DNA of 64,000 bases, from assembly GCA_025890175.1 (NCBI GenBank), contig JANPYM010000002.1, positions 397,440 through 461,439 of the forward strand, read 5' to 3'. Both the position numbers and the translations under genes were made by a program. The notes under the pieces are model-generated. The model had not been told where the DNA came from and searched no databases. It worked only from the letters and a program-made list of their open reading frames with translations. Source of the DNA: Ciborinia camelliae. Taxonomy: Eukaryota; Ascomycota; Leotiomycetes; Helotiales; Sclerotiniaceae. This document shows, in pieces, positions 32,517 through 43,303 of this stretch; the first letter of the stretch is position 1, and every line of letters begins with the position of its first letter.

Positions 32517-35500
32517 TCAAGCTCCACCATTGACCACAGCTCCCAATTGTGCCTCTGCCTGAGCCAATGCAATTGCTGCGGCTGCGTTGGCATCTGCTTG
32601 ATGTATAACCCCTTGAACGATTTCTTGTTCAGATGGGTTAAGATTTGTGGTGAGTGATTCATAAAGTTGAGGTTGTTCCTGTTGGAGTTCTGCATGCAAA
32701 TTAGCACGTAATATTAATCGTGTCTCGGAGAAAGTACATACTCATCAGGGCATTTTTGAATAGCTGATATGGCTCCACCTTGTCGAGAGGGGTTTCGAGA
32801 AGACTCTCTTCACCAAGCTCATCATCTGAGTCTTGGTCTTCGAGATTGCTGAACTTTGAAGCCTAAAAATTGGTAAGCGTGTATAAATATAAAATAGAAT
32901 CGTTGTTACTCACTTCTTCGCTCAAAAACTCGAGATAGGCGTTACTCTCGTCTTTGATATCCGATTCTTCGTCTGCCTCATCACCTTCCTCTCCCCAAGC
33001 ATTATCATCACCAGCCCACTCGTCATCCTCGTCATCGTCATAAGATTCACCATCAAGCGGGAAGTCGTCTTTCAATGCTTCCTCGCGGTTCATTGTAGCC
33101 GTAGGAAGAGTCTGGAATAATCTGACAATGCCTTGTAGCAATCTTGGCCAACCTTGTTGGACGCTGACTGGGACCTGATCGGCGTTGAGTGTGAGTAATG
33201 CAACAATGGCGGCGATTGAAAGCTTCTTATCGTGTACTCTAGTGAAACTATCAATGCTTGCGAACCACAAGCTGAAGAATTTGTTGGTCCATTGCTTTTG
33301 CTCCAAGATGTGCAAAGTCAATGCTGGGTTATAATAGATTGCGTTGATGACCATTTCCATGAGATGGATTTTGTAAGACTTGACCTTAACATCAGTGTTT
33401 GTAAGGGTGCGCATAGCCATGTCAACAAATTGCAAAACGTATTGGTCGATGTGACCTCTCAGACTGAGCATCATGCCCTCGGCCAACTTGCATGCGCAAA
33501 TCTTATCAACACCCCCGACCTTCTCGTCAGCAAACATATCTGCAACCATACCAAAAATGGCATCTAGGTATTGTGGTGTTTGTACAAGATGAACACTGCC
33601 GTATTGTACAAAATTGTCCAAAGCTGGAAGCATATCTTCGAGGTAGAGTTCTGCGCCAGCCTTGAAAGTCGCGTGAATGAGCTCAAATGCTTGCCACATG
33701 GTTGGCGAGATGGATTTGGCAGCAAACGTGCAGCTGTCGATAATCTCGAAAACTTCATTGTAAAGATCTGCGATTGTTAGTATCAGCAAGTCTCAGGCCA
33801 AAGAAAAGAAGAAGAAAAAGAAAAGGGGTTCAAACCATAAAGTTTGTTCTCCAATGTGACCTTGATGACTGGCATTAGAATAGATTCCATGTGCAAAAGA
33901 ACGTCAGGAGTGCTCTCTAAAGTCAAGATCAAAGTGCCGATTGTTTGCAAAACTCCGAGTGCGGTAATACTCTTGTCATCCAAATAGTCTCCATACTCAT
34001 CGTCTTCCCTCTTTTCGTTTTTCTCCAAGAGTTCTCTAACAATTCGTAAATAGGTATCGCGCAACTGCTCGCTTAATGCTACTGCAAAAGGAGTCAATTC
34101 TGCTGCAAACACTTCAACGAAGTCTTCCATAACGTTTGCCAATGCATCCACATCAACCTCATTGGCAAGTTTCAACAGCTGTTGCATGATTTGTGGGATA
34201 TTTGATTGCATGCTGGTTCGAATGATATCGTGTCTAATCAAAGGCTGCAGTGCGAGTGCGGCTTCAACACGGACCGGAAGATCTGGATCGGCCATACACT
34301 CCAGGATGTTTCGGTATATAACAAGAAGATTCTGAGTATCCTTGAAATCGAGTTGTTCAAATTTCTCAACGGTATCGCAAGCTCTGGCTCGTAGGAATCC
34401 TTGAGTGCTTCGGAAGTCTGGGAAGACATATCGGACCAAGAAATATTCCACCTGTTCGGCGATCGGACTCTTCTTTCCTAGGATGACACTGGATAAAGTT
34501 CCAATCATTCTCAAAGCTCCCTCCTTTGCAATGTGATTCTTCTTTCCTTCTTCCGCAGTCTCGTACTCGTTCACAATCGAATTCACAAATGTAAGAATGG
34601 TGAAAGTGTGCTTTCTGCGGACTTTGGTGAGTGTAATCAAAAAGTTGGTCGCGGCGTTATCCGGTGCTGCAACTTCCTCGTAGAAATTTAATTTGTGGTG
34701 TAAATATTCCTCCGGGTCGGTTTCGAACTTCTCAATATCGTCGGGCGAGAGACACATAACAGGGAAGAGGAAATGAGTGACAAGGCTGTCGAGATGTGGT
34801 TTCAAGTGAGCCCACATTTGCTTTGGTCGAACACACTCGTCGAGGAAAACCAAAGTATACGAAAGACAGGGTCTGCTGAGCCATGTTGTCTTTGCGACCC
34901 ATTTCTCAATCTGCAAGAGGTAACCTTTCAGAATCTCGGGTGCGAAATTTGCCGTGAAACTTTTTGCGAACGCGGCATAATCGTCTCCGTTGCCCTTCGA
35001 CAAAGTCGAGGGATTGCCATAACTAAAGATGTCAGTGAAATTCTTTCGAGTTACCTGCAGATCACTTACCGGACATAAAGTCTGTTCAAATTGAAGTATG
35101 ACCATTTCTTTGCCTTCCACCAATGATTGGCCTCTCGCTCAGCTTCATCCTCAGGCAAAGCGGTGGCTGGAACTTCTTTTGCAACCGTTTGGAGGAAAAG
35201 AGTACACCAACCGACCACTACAGTGTGTTCGCGTAAGGAGGCAGATAAGTCAAACTATTTTTGTCAGCACCTCCGGGATATTCTAAAATGAGCACCAGTA
35301 CATACAAATGTTGCATGTTTGTATGCCTTGAGAACAATATGAAGCATTTCTCCCGCCTCTTCACTCATCTCATTGACCAAACCCTGTCCGATTGTCAAAA
35401 GTCTTGGGAATGTTGCGTCCACGATTGCGTCGAAATCTGCGCGATTCTCCCCCGACTTGAAACGGAAAACACGGCATATAGCGAGAAGACATTGTAAGCC

Positions 35501-36043
35501 TGCGAAGATCGATGCGGCATCATTAGTGTTCAATAATTGAACGGTCATATTTATAAAGGAAGGCCATCTGTCTGGGAAATCGTAATGTAGGATCTTTTGA
35601 AGCACTGGTACGAGTTGTTGACGAATTTGTGGTGGGGAGGAAGCAATGAAAGGTAGGAGTCGGTCTCGAAATCTATTCTTTTCATCATCGGCCATCGGCT
35701 TGGGCTGGGTCTCGCTCGGTAGCCATGCTCTTGTAACGCGATTTTTAAGGTAGACAACCGCTGCACTCTAGCGTTAGTAGCTGCCAGCAGCGGGGTAGAT
35801 ATTGCGGAGAGTTTGCATACTTGATAACCGAACTGCAGGATTTTGTTCTGCTTGTAATATATCAAGGAGAGCATCGGTAAAACCTGGATGTTCCTCTGCC
35901 TATTAAATATCAGTCAGAGATGGATTGAAATAATTTTTGCCAGGAATGCTTACTGCTTTCAAGTCCAGTTCAGCGCGGCGACGAGTGTCGGCATCTGGAT
36001 CCAGTGTCGAAGCAATACGACCTCTCAAGACGGCAACATCCAT
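32517..36043 (-). CDS. Importin-beta family karyopherin, importin-7/8 type (Nmd5/Sxm1)
   Basis: HEAT-repeat nuclear import receptor that, in this family, carries ribosomal and stress-related cargo through the pore with Ran-GTP. Eight exons (minus): 35954-36043, 35821-35899, 35306-35760, 35070-35254, 33836-35022, 32914-33767, 32742-32862 and 32517-32689, giving 1047 residues, normal for the family. The N terminus (MDVAVLRGRIASTLDPDADT, then AEEHPGFTDALLDIL and VVYLKNRV) is the importin-beta N-terminal domain that binds Ran. Later marks are LHYDFPDRWPSF, VGWCTLFLQ, ANHWWKAKKW and SPDDIEKFETDPEEYLH. Near the C terminus is a very acidic segment (DDDEDDEWAGDD) typical of Nmd5/importin-7. The protein ends in an Ala/Gln-rich tail. 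Whether it is the Nmd5 or Sxm1 orthologue cannot be decided here. Confidence 0.95.
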
Positions 36044-37510
36044 CTTTGCTACTTATTAAAAGTAACTCAATAAAATATTTGGGGGGTTGTCTTGGATTCG
36101 GAGAACCGCAAAAACTTGGAGCACTTCAGGAATTCGAGGAAGTTTTGTCGTGTCGGTATATTTTGTGGTTCCTCAAAGTCCACTAGCTGAAAAAGAGCAA
36201 GCGAATAAAAAACTTCCTCTAAGAAAAGGTTGGGCTGTATTATTGATTGCTCACCCAAGCAAGCTTTATTATTATGGTGTGGTATGGTATTTAGAAACAA
36301 TCAATCAATTCAATCATTCACTTATTTAATTAAATGTGAAAGACTCTTTCTTAAAAAGTTTTAGAGCTGGGTACATTGCTCACAAAGACTCGACTTTTTT
36401 TTGACACAATATATACGGTATATATGATAGATACAGTATAGAGTATATATTTTGGTTCATATTCTTTCAGGGGAGAATGTACGCAGGCCAAAGAAGAAAG
36501 TGATACTGTACATATGTATGGGCATTGAGGAAGGCTGCAGAATCGAAAGGCAGTATTAGGTTACACAGGGAGGGAAGGAAGAGTTTCCTCACGATCATGA
36601 ACGCAAAGGCAAAGCAAAAGCAGACTGGGATTGATTGTGTTGGTCTCCGCACACCCTCCCTTATCAGAGGGCTTTGGAGGGGAAGATAAAAAAATTTAAT
36701 TCCAAGACCCCTCCTTAATTAGGCGCTTGTTTCGATTAATGGGGGTGGAATTTGATCTATATGACTGTATGGTATGGATTATATGGGTTATATGGATATA
36801 TTATTATGGAGGCATGATACATACATCCATCATCCATCATACATCATACATCATACATCATACATGATACATGAAAAAGGTACTTTTATTAGAGGTGTGA
36901 AGATTTACAATTTCTCTAATGGTAAGAACCCCTCGAGAGCTTCTCATGATTCTAAACCAGTCATATGAAAATATCTAGGGTGAGGTATCCATCATACCAA
37001 CAACACCACCAACAACAACAATGGTTTGATACAAATATTATTAGTCATCCATTTTCTACAGTATCAATGCAGGTGTACCAACCAGGTGGATCTCCAACGA
37101 AAAATATTTGTTAGCCTGAATTATGCAAAGAGAGAGCATTGATATAGGTATCTGTTTGATTAATGTTTCCTCTGGCCCTTTTATTTAATCTTTTCTTTAC
37201 TCCATATAGAATCAGATAATTCTGGGAATTGATACTGGCATAAAGTCGGCATCGTTTCTACAAGGGAGCATTACATCCTATCAATATCTGATCCATGCCT
37301 AGTATCTAACCTCATGGTGGGGTCAAAGAGATGGAAGCTGTTTCTATACAGGTCATTTGTCAAGATATTAACATCAAGCCCTCAAATAACATGAGAGAGC
37401 ATTGGAATTGTCTTCTCTTCAAATGGCTAGAACCTTGGAAAGGTATGAAAGGTATCAATCATTTCCCTTCTCATCATAAAAATACTGTTCCCAAATCTTC
37501 AGACAAGTTT
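36044..37510. other. Intergenic region upstream of importin gene
   Basis: About 1.5 kb with no supportable gene. The 36044-36400 part is the importin promoter. CATCATACAT-type repeats lie at about 36826-36873. ORFs are short and without domains. Confidence 0.55.
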
Positions 37511-37796
37511 AAATATCTCTCTCAAATATCTCTCTCAAATATCTCTCTCAAATATCTCTCTCAAATATCTCTCTCAAATATCTCTCTCAAATATCTCTCT
37601 CAAATATCTCTCTCAAATATCTCTCTCAAATATCTCTCTCAAATATCTCTCTCAAATATCTCTCTCAAATATCTCTCTCAAATATCTCTCTCAAATATCT
37701 CTCTCAAATATCTCTCTCAAATATCTCTCTCAAATATCTCTCTCAAATATCTCTCTCAAATATCTCTCTCAAATATCTCTCTCAAATATCTCTCTC
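37511..37796. repeat. 13-bp minisatellite, 22 perfect copies
   Basis: The unit AAATATCTCTCTC is repeated 22 times without a single mismatch or indel (286 bp). The flanking last unit is altered (AAACATCTCCGCC). Because 13 is not a multiple of 3, all frames cycle through a 13-residue super-repeat (SLKYLSQISLSNI-like), which creates a spurious 176-codon ORF (37331-37861). Confidence 0.97.
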
Positions 37797-39524
37797 AAAC
37801 ATCTCCGCCCAATACTGTTTGTCTTTATGTCCTACACCATGGCGCCCTAGGTAACTGGTAACTTCCCTCAAGATATTTTTATTATATTGCAGACATGCAA
37901 CGGGTTTCTGAGAGTTGATATGAAAGACGTCCTTGGTATTGCCGCTTTTTTGGCTCTGCCTTGACTTTTTGCTGAGAATGAGTGTTTATGTCTATAGGTA
38001 GTGTTTTTGAGATATCCAACAATCCATTCAATTTCAGATACTTTATACTCATCCAATCCATATTCCACGCCGTTTTACAGGTTCATTTTACGGAATAAGA
38101 CTCACAAGTTGCTACTGTTAGCCTCCACGTTTCTCAACCATAGTAGTTAAGTACTACCAAGTACCGTTGACTAGTATGAAGAGACCCTTCCCGAGCCACG
38201 TGCGAGCCACGTGTGTATCTCCCCAATACAGAAATGATCTGAGCTTTCTCCAGCCTTATCAGGATAGTGACTTCCTTCAATGTTCGATTCATGACTTTTA
38301 GTTTGCATTCAAAAGTGCAGGCACACAAGATCATGCTCCCGGTGAGCTCTCTTGCGCTTGATTGTACGCCGGCTCCCGGTGAGCTTTCTACCTTTCCATC
38401 CCCATGGGGAAGTTTACGGTCATGAAGGAGGGGTAACTGTTCTGAAATTTATCTTTTGAGTGCCTATGTACTTACAGTAATACTCTTACTCTTGCCCTCA
38501 CTCATATCCAACTGTTGTTCATTGCTATATTTATCATTCTGCTAAAAACATTCTACATTTCCTTTCCTGAAGTTCTCTCAAAGTTCTCGTGGAGAAAACA
38601 TATATCTACACATCAAACCCTACCCTAACAATAACCATCTGACTTCAACTGAATATATCTACTAGATATTTAGTATCTCACAAAACCAGCACGCACTACC
38701 TCCGTTTCTACTTTAACTTACCTTCGCCACAGCTATCGAGATCAAAACAAGAGATACTATTTCAGGTCCAGGAATAAAGAGTATGATAATCCGCAATACC
38801 ACACCACTTACAAGATAACCACTAGTTGACTTTATACTCATTCCTCAACCTGTATGAGATTGCCATGAAAGGAGAATGCAGATCACAGTGTCCCAATGAG
38901 AGAAGTTCATTGATGTCCAAACTCGGGATCTAATTTGGGGATAGTAGGGACTGCTACTCGAGATTGTATGACTCAATAATTCAGATGATTGATCCGTGTT
39001 TCTATCGGGGAAATATTTGAATGCAAGTCAGGAAAAAGATGAAAGGAGCAATAGATGCAGTGGCTCGAACTGGCAATGTCCAAACTCCAAAAGTGTAAGA
39101 TTTGTGGAATGTCTTCGGCCTCACCGTAAAGTTTACGCATCTTGTACGAGAAATCGCTGATGCAAGGACTTCAGAAAATTGCTCGTGTGATATACCAGCC
39201 CATCATGTTAGTTCTTGAAGGCTTGCAAATACGATATCTGGCTAACTGGGGATTAGAGTCTGTCGAAACACACCCATGGTCTACGTTCCGCTTATCTATT
39301 TGACTTCAACTCGACTTTGAGTATCCCAGAAAAGACCAATGGACTATGTCTAGCTAGCTATTCAAGGCACACGATGTTGTATAAGAATAGAGGTATTCGT
39401 AAGCAATCAGCTTTGCATCTACGGAATCGGACCTAAACCCGAACCTAGATCCGAAACGTAGGACTGCACAAAGCATAGCCTGTTGAACTCGACACAAAAT
39501 ATGTAAATCCAGTTAAGTATAGCA
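37797..39524. other. Intergenic region, no gene seen
   Basis: About 1.7 kb without supportable ORFs. Two GAGCCACGTG copies lie head-to-tail at 38193-38202 and 38204-38213 (11-bp spacing), each with an E-box CACGTG. A 14-bp direct repeat GCTCCCGGTGAGCT occurs at 38335-38348 and 38372-38385. The stretch 38560-38800 is CT-rich and looks like a promoter/leader, but no ORF follows it. Confidence 0.45.
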
Positions 39525-39597
39525 TAATAGTCGGCGTGGGCTCCTGACCTCCGCTAGTACCGGAGTAGCGGAGGTCAGGAGCCCACGCCGACTATTA
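39525..39597. repeat. Perfect 32-bp inverted repeat with 9-nt spacer
   Basis: The left arm 39525-39556 is the exact reverse complement of the right arm 39566-39597, and the spacer is GTACCGGAG. The arms are GC-rich (for example GGCGTGGGCTCC / GGAGCCCACGCC) inside AT-rich DNA. CAGTTA upstream of the left arm and TAACTG at the right edge add a further broken complementarity. I saw no target-site duplication that would prove a transposon. Confidence 0.95.
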
Positions 39598-40213
39598 ACT
39601 GACATTTACGTTGGGTATGAGGCACTGGTGGAGGAACATCTGATTCATATAGTTCCCATGTGGCGTTCCGGATACGAATCTACAGCCAAGATCTTCACTA
39701 TCTGCAGATTATAAACGGGAATGAATACTCGAGTATCTTTCAACATCACTGAAACAATGTTGTTTCTGCAATACCCCATGACATCATATGGCTCAGAAAG
39801 TTTTGAGATTCTCCTCGTTAAATAATTACTCCTGCATGCAAGGAGATCAAATCCCCTTGCAGCAAGCGAAAATGTGGATGTCACACCTGGAAAATCAGAC
39901 GACGGTTCTTCACTTGCTCAAGTAGCCAAGACATATTTTACGTCGTATCCCTACAGGTTGGCGTCTGCCAATTGTAACGCTGCACCAACTTTGCCCGAAG
40001 ACTGGTTTTGGGGTATGATTTACCCCGCATGTGTGAAGAGGGCTGAAGTGGAGGCCTGCAGCGGGATGAGGGGTGACGAGTGGCTGGTGATGGGATTCTA
40101 TAAAGTTGTTGGATGTTCTCGTTGTGGGTTTTGGAATTGAGGGTTTTCATCTTCGAGGAACTGATAAAGTACTGGCTTATAAGAGCATTTGTCTATGAGA
40201 TCTTTGAGCTACC
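39598..40213. other. Intergenic region upstream of Cys-rich secreted gene
   Basis: About 600 bp containing the presumed promoter of the gene starting at 40214. Two small opposing ORFs (39645-39884 minus and 39874-40140 plus) have no recognisable domain and I do not call them. Confidence 0.5.
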
Positions 40214-41751
40214 ATGACGAGATTATATTTATCAAATAGTTTGGTCTTTTCCCTTTTCCTTGCGTAGGTTCTCTTCCTTGTTTTCTCTATCCATTTCCCC
40301 CCTGTACCGTTCTCCTCCATTCTCCATATTCAGCCCACTAATTGGATATCTCGCCATAGGATTCTCAATCTCACTCAAGCTTCTGAGCCTTCTATAAAGA
40401 CCGTTACCGTCAACCCATGCATCATCACTTCCACCACTCCCACGGTCGTCTCGCTATCATCACCTTGCCCAACCATCACTATCTCCACCTCTCATACATC
40501 TTGTCCCCCCCGTTAGTATCCTCCTCTTTCCTTTTTCTTCGCCATCACCCTCCCCCCCCAATTCCTCACCCCCTTCTTCCTCTCCTCCCTCAAACGCCTA
40601 AGTCTCTCACCCACTTACACACCCCACCCAGACAACCCCCACCTCCTGTTCCCAAAACTTCTGCATCTCAGACGCCTTCATAAACGTCCCCTGCACCTGT
40701 CCCTACAGCGTGCCAACAATCACCCACTACACCCCCTGTCCCTCCTCCTGCAGCGCAACCTGTTACACCGGCCATCAAATCTACCATGAAACGTCCTGTT
40801 CCACCACCCTCGACACATATACAACAGATACCGCATCATCAACCACCACCACCACCACCACAACCCCGACACCCATAATCGATCCCGTTTCAACTTCCTC
40901 AACAAAAACACTCTGTTCCTGTCCCTACTATCCTCCCTACCCAACATACTGCGATCCCCCCTGTCCCATTCACGTCCCCACAACCACCGCCCCAACCCCA
41001 ACCTCGACGTCAACCATCACGCCCATCATCATCATCTCGCCAACATCTACATCTACATCTACATCCAAAACCAAAACCAAAACCAAAAAAACAACCACAA
41101 CAACAACAAAACAACTAGTAACCTGTTCCTGTCCCTACTACCCCCCCTACCCCACCGACTGCATATTTCCCTGTCCGGTACACGCACCGCCCACCACCAT
41201 CATCACGGTCCCGACTCTCATCACCACGGCGCCATCCGCGCCTTCATGCCAGAGCATTACGATTACGCGCGGAGAAAGCTGTCCGCCGATTGTAGGGGGG
41301 CCGTGTATGACTCCTGATGTGAGTTTTTTTTTTTTTTGCTTTGCGTTCATGCATTTCTTCACTCTTGTCTTCTCTTCTCTTCTCTTCTCTCCGTTCGTTC
41401 ATGCATTTCTTCTCTCCGTCTTTTCCAGCCCTCCAAAAAAGACAAACCCCCAAACTAACCCTCCCCCCCCAAAAATAGTGCGTATTCATCTCCAGCGTAA
41501 CGATAAACTGTGGCTGTGGCGGATCCATCGGGACCGTAACCAGTACGTTCCCTTCCCTCTTCCCTCCCCTTCTTCCCCCTTCCCCCTTCCCTCTTCCCTC
41601 CCTCTTCCCCTCCTTCCCTCTCCGTTCTAAAGAAGAAAAAAATCCAGGTTGTAAAACGACATGCGACGGCGCGTGCGGGATATCGTGGAAGACGTTGGCG
41701 CTGCCGTGTCCGATGACGAGTATTCCGTCTGTAGTTAGTATATCTACCTAG
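40214..41751 (+). CDS. Secreted Cys/Thr/Pro-rich protein with CPYYPPYPT repeats
   Basis: I do not recognise a named family. My model has five exons: 40214-40263, 40360-40511, 40672-41318, 41479-41542 and 41648-41751, giving 338 residues in one frame. Exon 1 plus the start of exon 2 give a good signal peptide (MTRLYLSNSLVFSLFLA, then ILNLTQA). The mature protein has 27 cysteines. A motif of about 22 residues occurs twice almost perfectly (CSCPYYPPYPTYC with PPCPIHVP, and CSCPYYPPYPTDC with FPCPVHAP), with a diverged third copy (CTCPYSVP and CPSSC). Thr/Ser/Pro linkers, probably O-glycosylated, separate the copies. The last two exons add NCGCGGS and CKTTCDGACG. The composition suggests a cell-wall or extracellular protein. 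Intron acceptors in the low-complexity DNA, especially 40671 and 41647, are the weak points. Confidence 0.65.
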
Positions 41752-42268
41752 CTAAGTAGGTAGGTGGGTAGGTGGGTACCTAGGTATGGCCGGATGGATG
41801 GATGGATGCATGGATGGATGGATGGATGGATGTGAGGGGGAAAAGAAAGGAGAGAAGGAAAGGGAGAAGGAAGAGAGAAAGAAAGAAAGAAAGATGACAG
41901 GCGGGATGATTGCGGATCATGATTTTATGTGTGAGAGAGAGAGATGCCGTTTACAGGAAATGAAATGAATGATTCTATCTATCATGATGAAATTGGATTT
42001 ATTCATTCATTCATTCATTTGTTTGTTTCGTCTCTAGCCTAGCTAGGTAGGTAGTGAAGTAGATAGATACCTAGGTATGCATTATCTATTTGAGTTCCCC
42101 TTGCTAAAGTTTGGGAATTCTGATCCTCTACTCTCAGACTGATATTTGTGTTTTCGTGTCAAATGCTTTGATCACATAATATATCATCTCCATCTTGTTA
42201 TTTTCCAATTTGGTTCTATGCATGAGAAATTTCTATATCCGCGGCTGATGGCAAAACGACATATATCA
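41752..42268. repeat. Microsatellite-rich convergent intergenic region
   Basis: This 517-bp region carries TAGG/GGTA runs (41750-41785), a GGAT tetranucleotide run (about 41786-41831), AAAG runs (about 41876-41894) and an ATTC run (about 42000-42016). No gene. The 60-codon ORF through it only reads the repeats. Confidence 0.8.
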
Positions 42269-43303
42269 TCACTCGTCTTCCTCCTCGCTGCTGACCTCCT
42301 CCCCGTTCGCAATAGCCTCCTCCCGGATTTTCCTTGCCCTCTCCCTCTTCTTTTCCAATATCTTCTTCAACCCCTTCGCCACATTAAAAACACCACTCGT
42401 TCCCGCCCCACAAGCCGCGCAGCTCGGATCCTTCCTATATCTCTTTAACGCGCAACTTTCGCAAAAATAATGCCCACACTTCGTAATAATCGGATCCTTA
42501 TATTTCTCCCTACACAATATACACGCAAACGGTATATTCTCCAACAGCGCATCATCCTCCTCCTCCTCTTCTTCTCCTTTGCGATCCGCACTCGCGATTT
42601 TTGTTCCCCCTAATGTTTTCTTTCCCTTCGTAACATTCTCCCATTCTTTATCGAGTTGCCAACCCGCTTTATAATCTTCACGCGCATGTAGATATTTGCA
42701 ATTATCTCCAAATCCGCAAAATCCCGTAGTTTTGTAATCTTTGCAGACATCCGGGGCGAAATCTGTCACGGTGATTGTGCGGATGTTAGTTGGTGCTTTG
42801 ACTGGTCCTACAACGCGATTTGGTGCGTCGGGATTCTTTTGTATAAACTTTGTACTGTTTGCTAGTCCCTTGTATGTTCCATCGGGCGCATCTTCAGTTG
42901 TGGGTTTGGAGCGAGTGGTCCCTAGGAGATTTTTGGTGGAGAGGGCATCTGTTGCGTTTTCATCGTACCAATTGCTGGCTTTGGTTGCGTCATTGGAGGT
43001 GCGGATGGTTGTGCTGTGGGAGGCGGTATATTTTGTTGCAGAGAGATCGGATGGATTGGATGAGTTATGATTAGCTGTAGATGAGGCAATTATTGCACCT
43101 GTGTTCTTCTTTCTTCGTTTTATTCGACGACCACTTTCATCTTCTGATGAAGAGTATCCTGATGTATCATCATCGCTATCGGCAGGTGGTGGCGTTGCAG
43201 CTCTTTTTCGAAAATTGGATTTCCCTTTTGCTGATCTCTTTTTAAATATAGCTACGGGTTGTGTAGTATGTGGAGGATCAGCAGCAGACTCGGGGGTATC
43301 CAT
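42269..43303 (-). CDS. cwc24: Pre-mRNA splicing factor Cwc24 (CCCH + RING; RNF113 family)
   Basis: Spliceosome-associated factor that binds near the 5' splice site in the Bact complex and is released before the first step. Intronless, 344 residues. The N-terminal half is disordered and Ser/Lys-rich (KKRSAKGKSNFRKR, SSEDESGRR). The single CCCH finger is at 187-206 (C-x8-C-x5-C-x3-H: CKDYKTTGFCGFGDNCKYLH), followed by the conserved EDYKAGWQLDKEWE. The C3HC4 RING is at 261-298, with C261, C264, C276, H278, C281, C284, C295 and C298. A Lys/Arg-rich helix and acidic tail (EEVSSEEEDE) close the protein. The order CCCH then RING is specific for the Cwc24/RNF113 family. Confidence 0.96.
   Translation of the reverse strand: MDTPESAADPPHTTQPVAIFKKRSAKGKSNFRKRAATPPPADSDDDTSGYSSSEDESGRRIKRRKKNTGAIIASSTANHNSSNPSDLSATKYTASHSTTIRTSNDATKASNWYDENATDALSTKNLLGTTRSKPTTEDAPDGTYKGLANSTKFIQKNPDAPNRVVGPVKAPTNIRTITVTDFAPDVCKDYKTTGFCGFGDNCKYLHAREDYKAGWQLDKEWENVTKGKKTLGGTKIASADRKGEEEEEEDDALLENIPFACILCREKYKDPIITKCGHYFCESCALKRYRKDPSCAACGAGTSGVFNVAKGLKKILEKKRERARKIREEAIANGEEVSSEEEDE

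Noticed and set aside
37331..37861. 176-codon ORF with a striking repeated peptide
   Set aside because: It is simply the 13-bp minisatellite read in cycling frames. There is no domain and no start context.
39645..40140. Two opposing ORFs of 79 and 88 codons
   Set aside because: No domain, no signal peptide, no splice partners. They fall in the upstream region of the Cys-rich gene.
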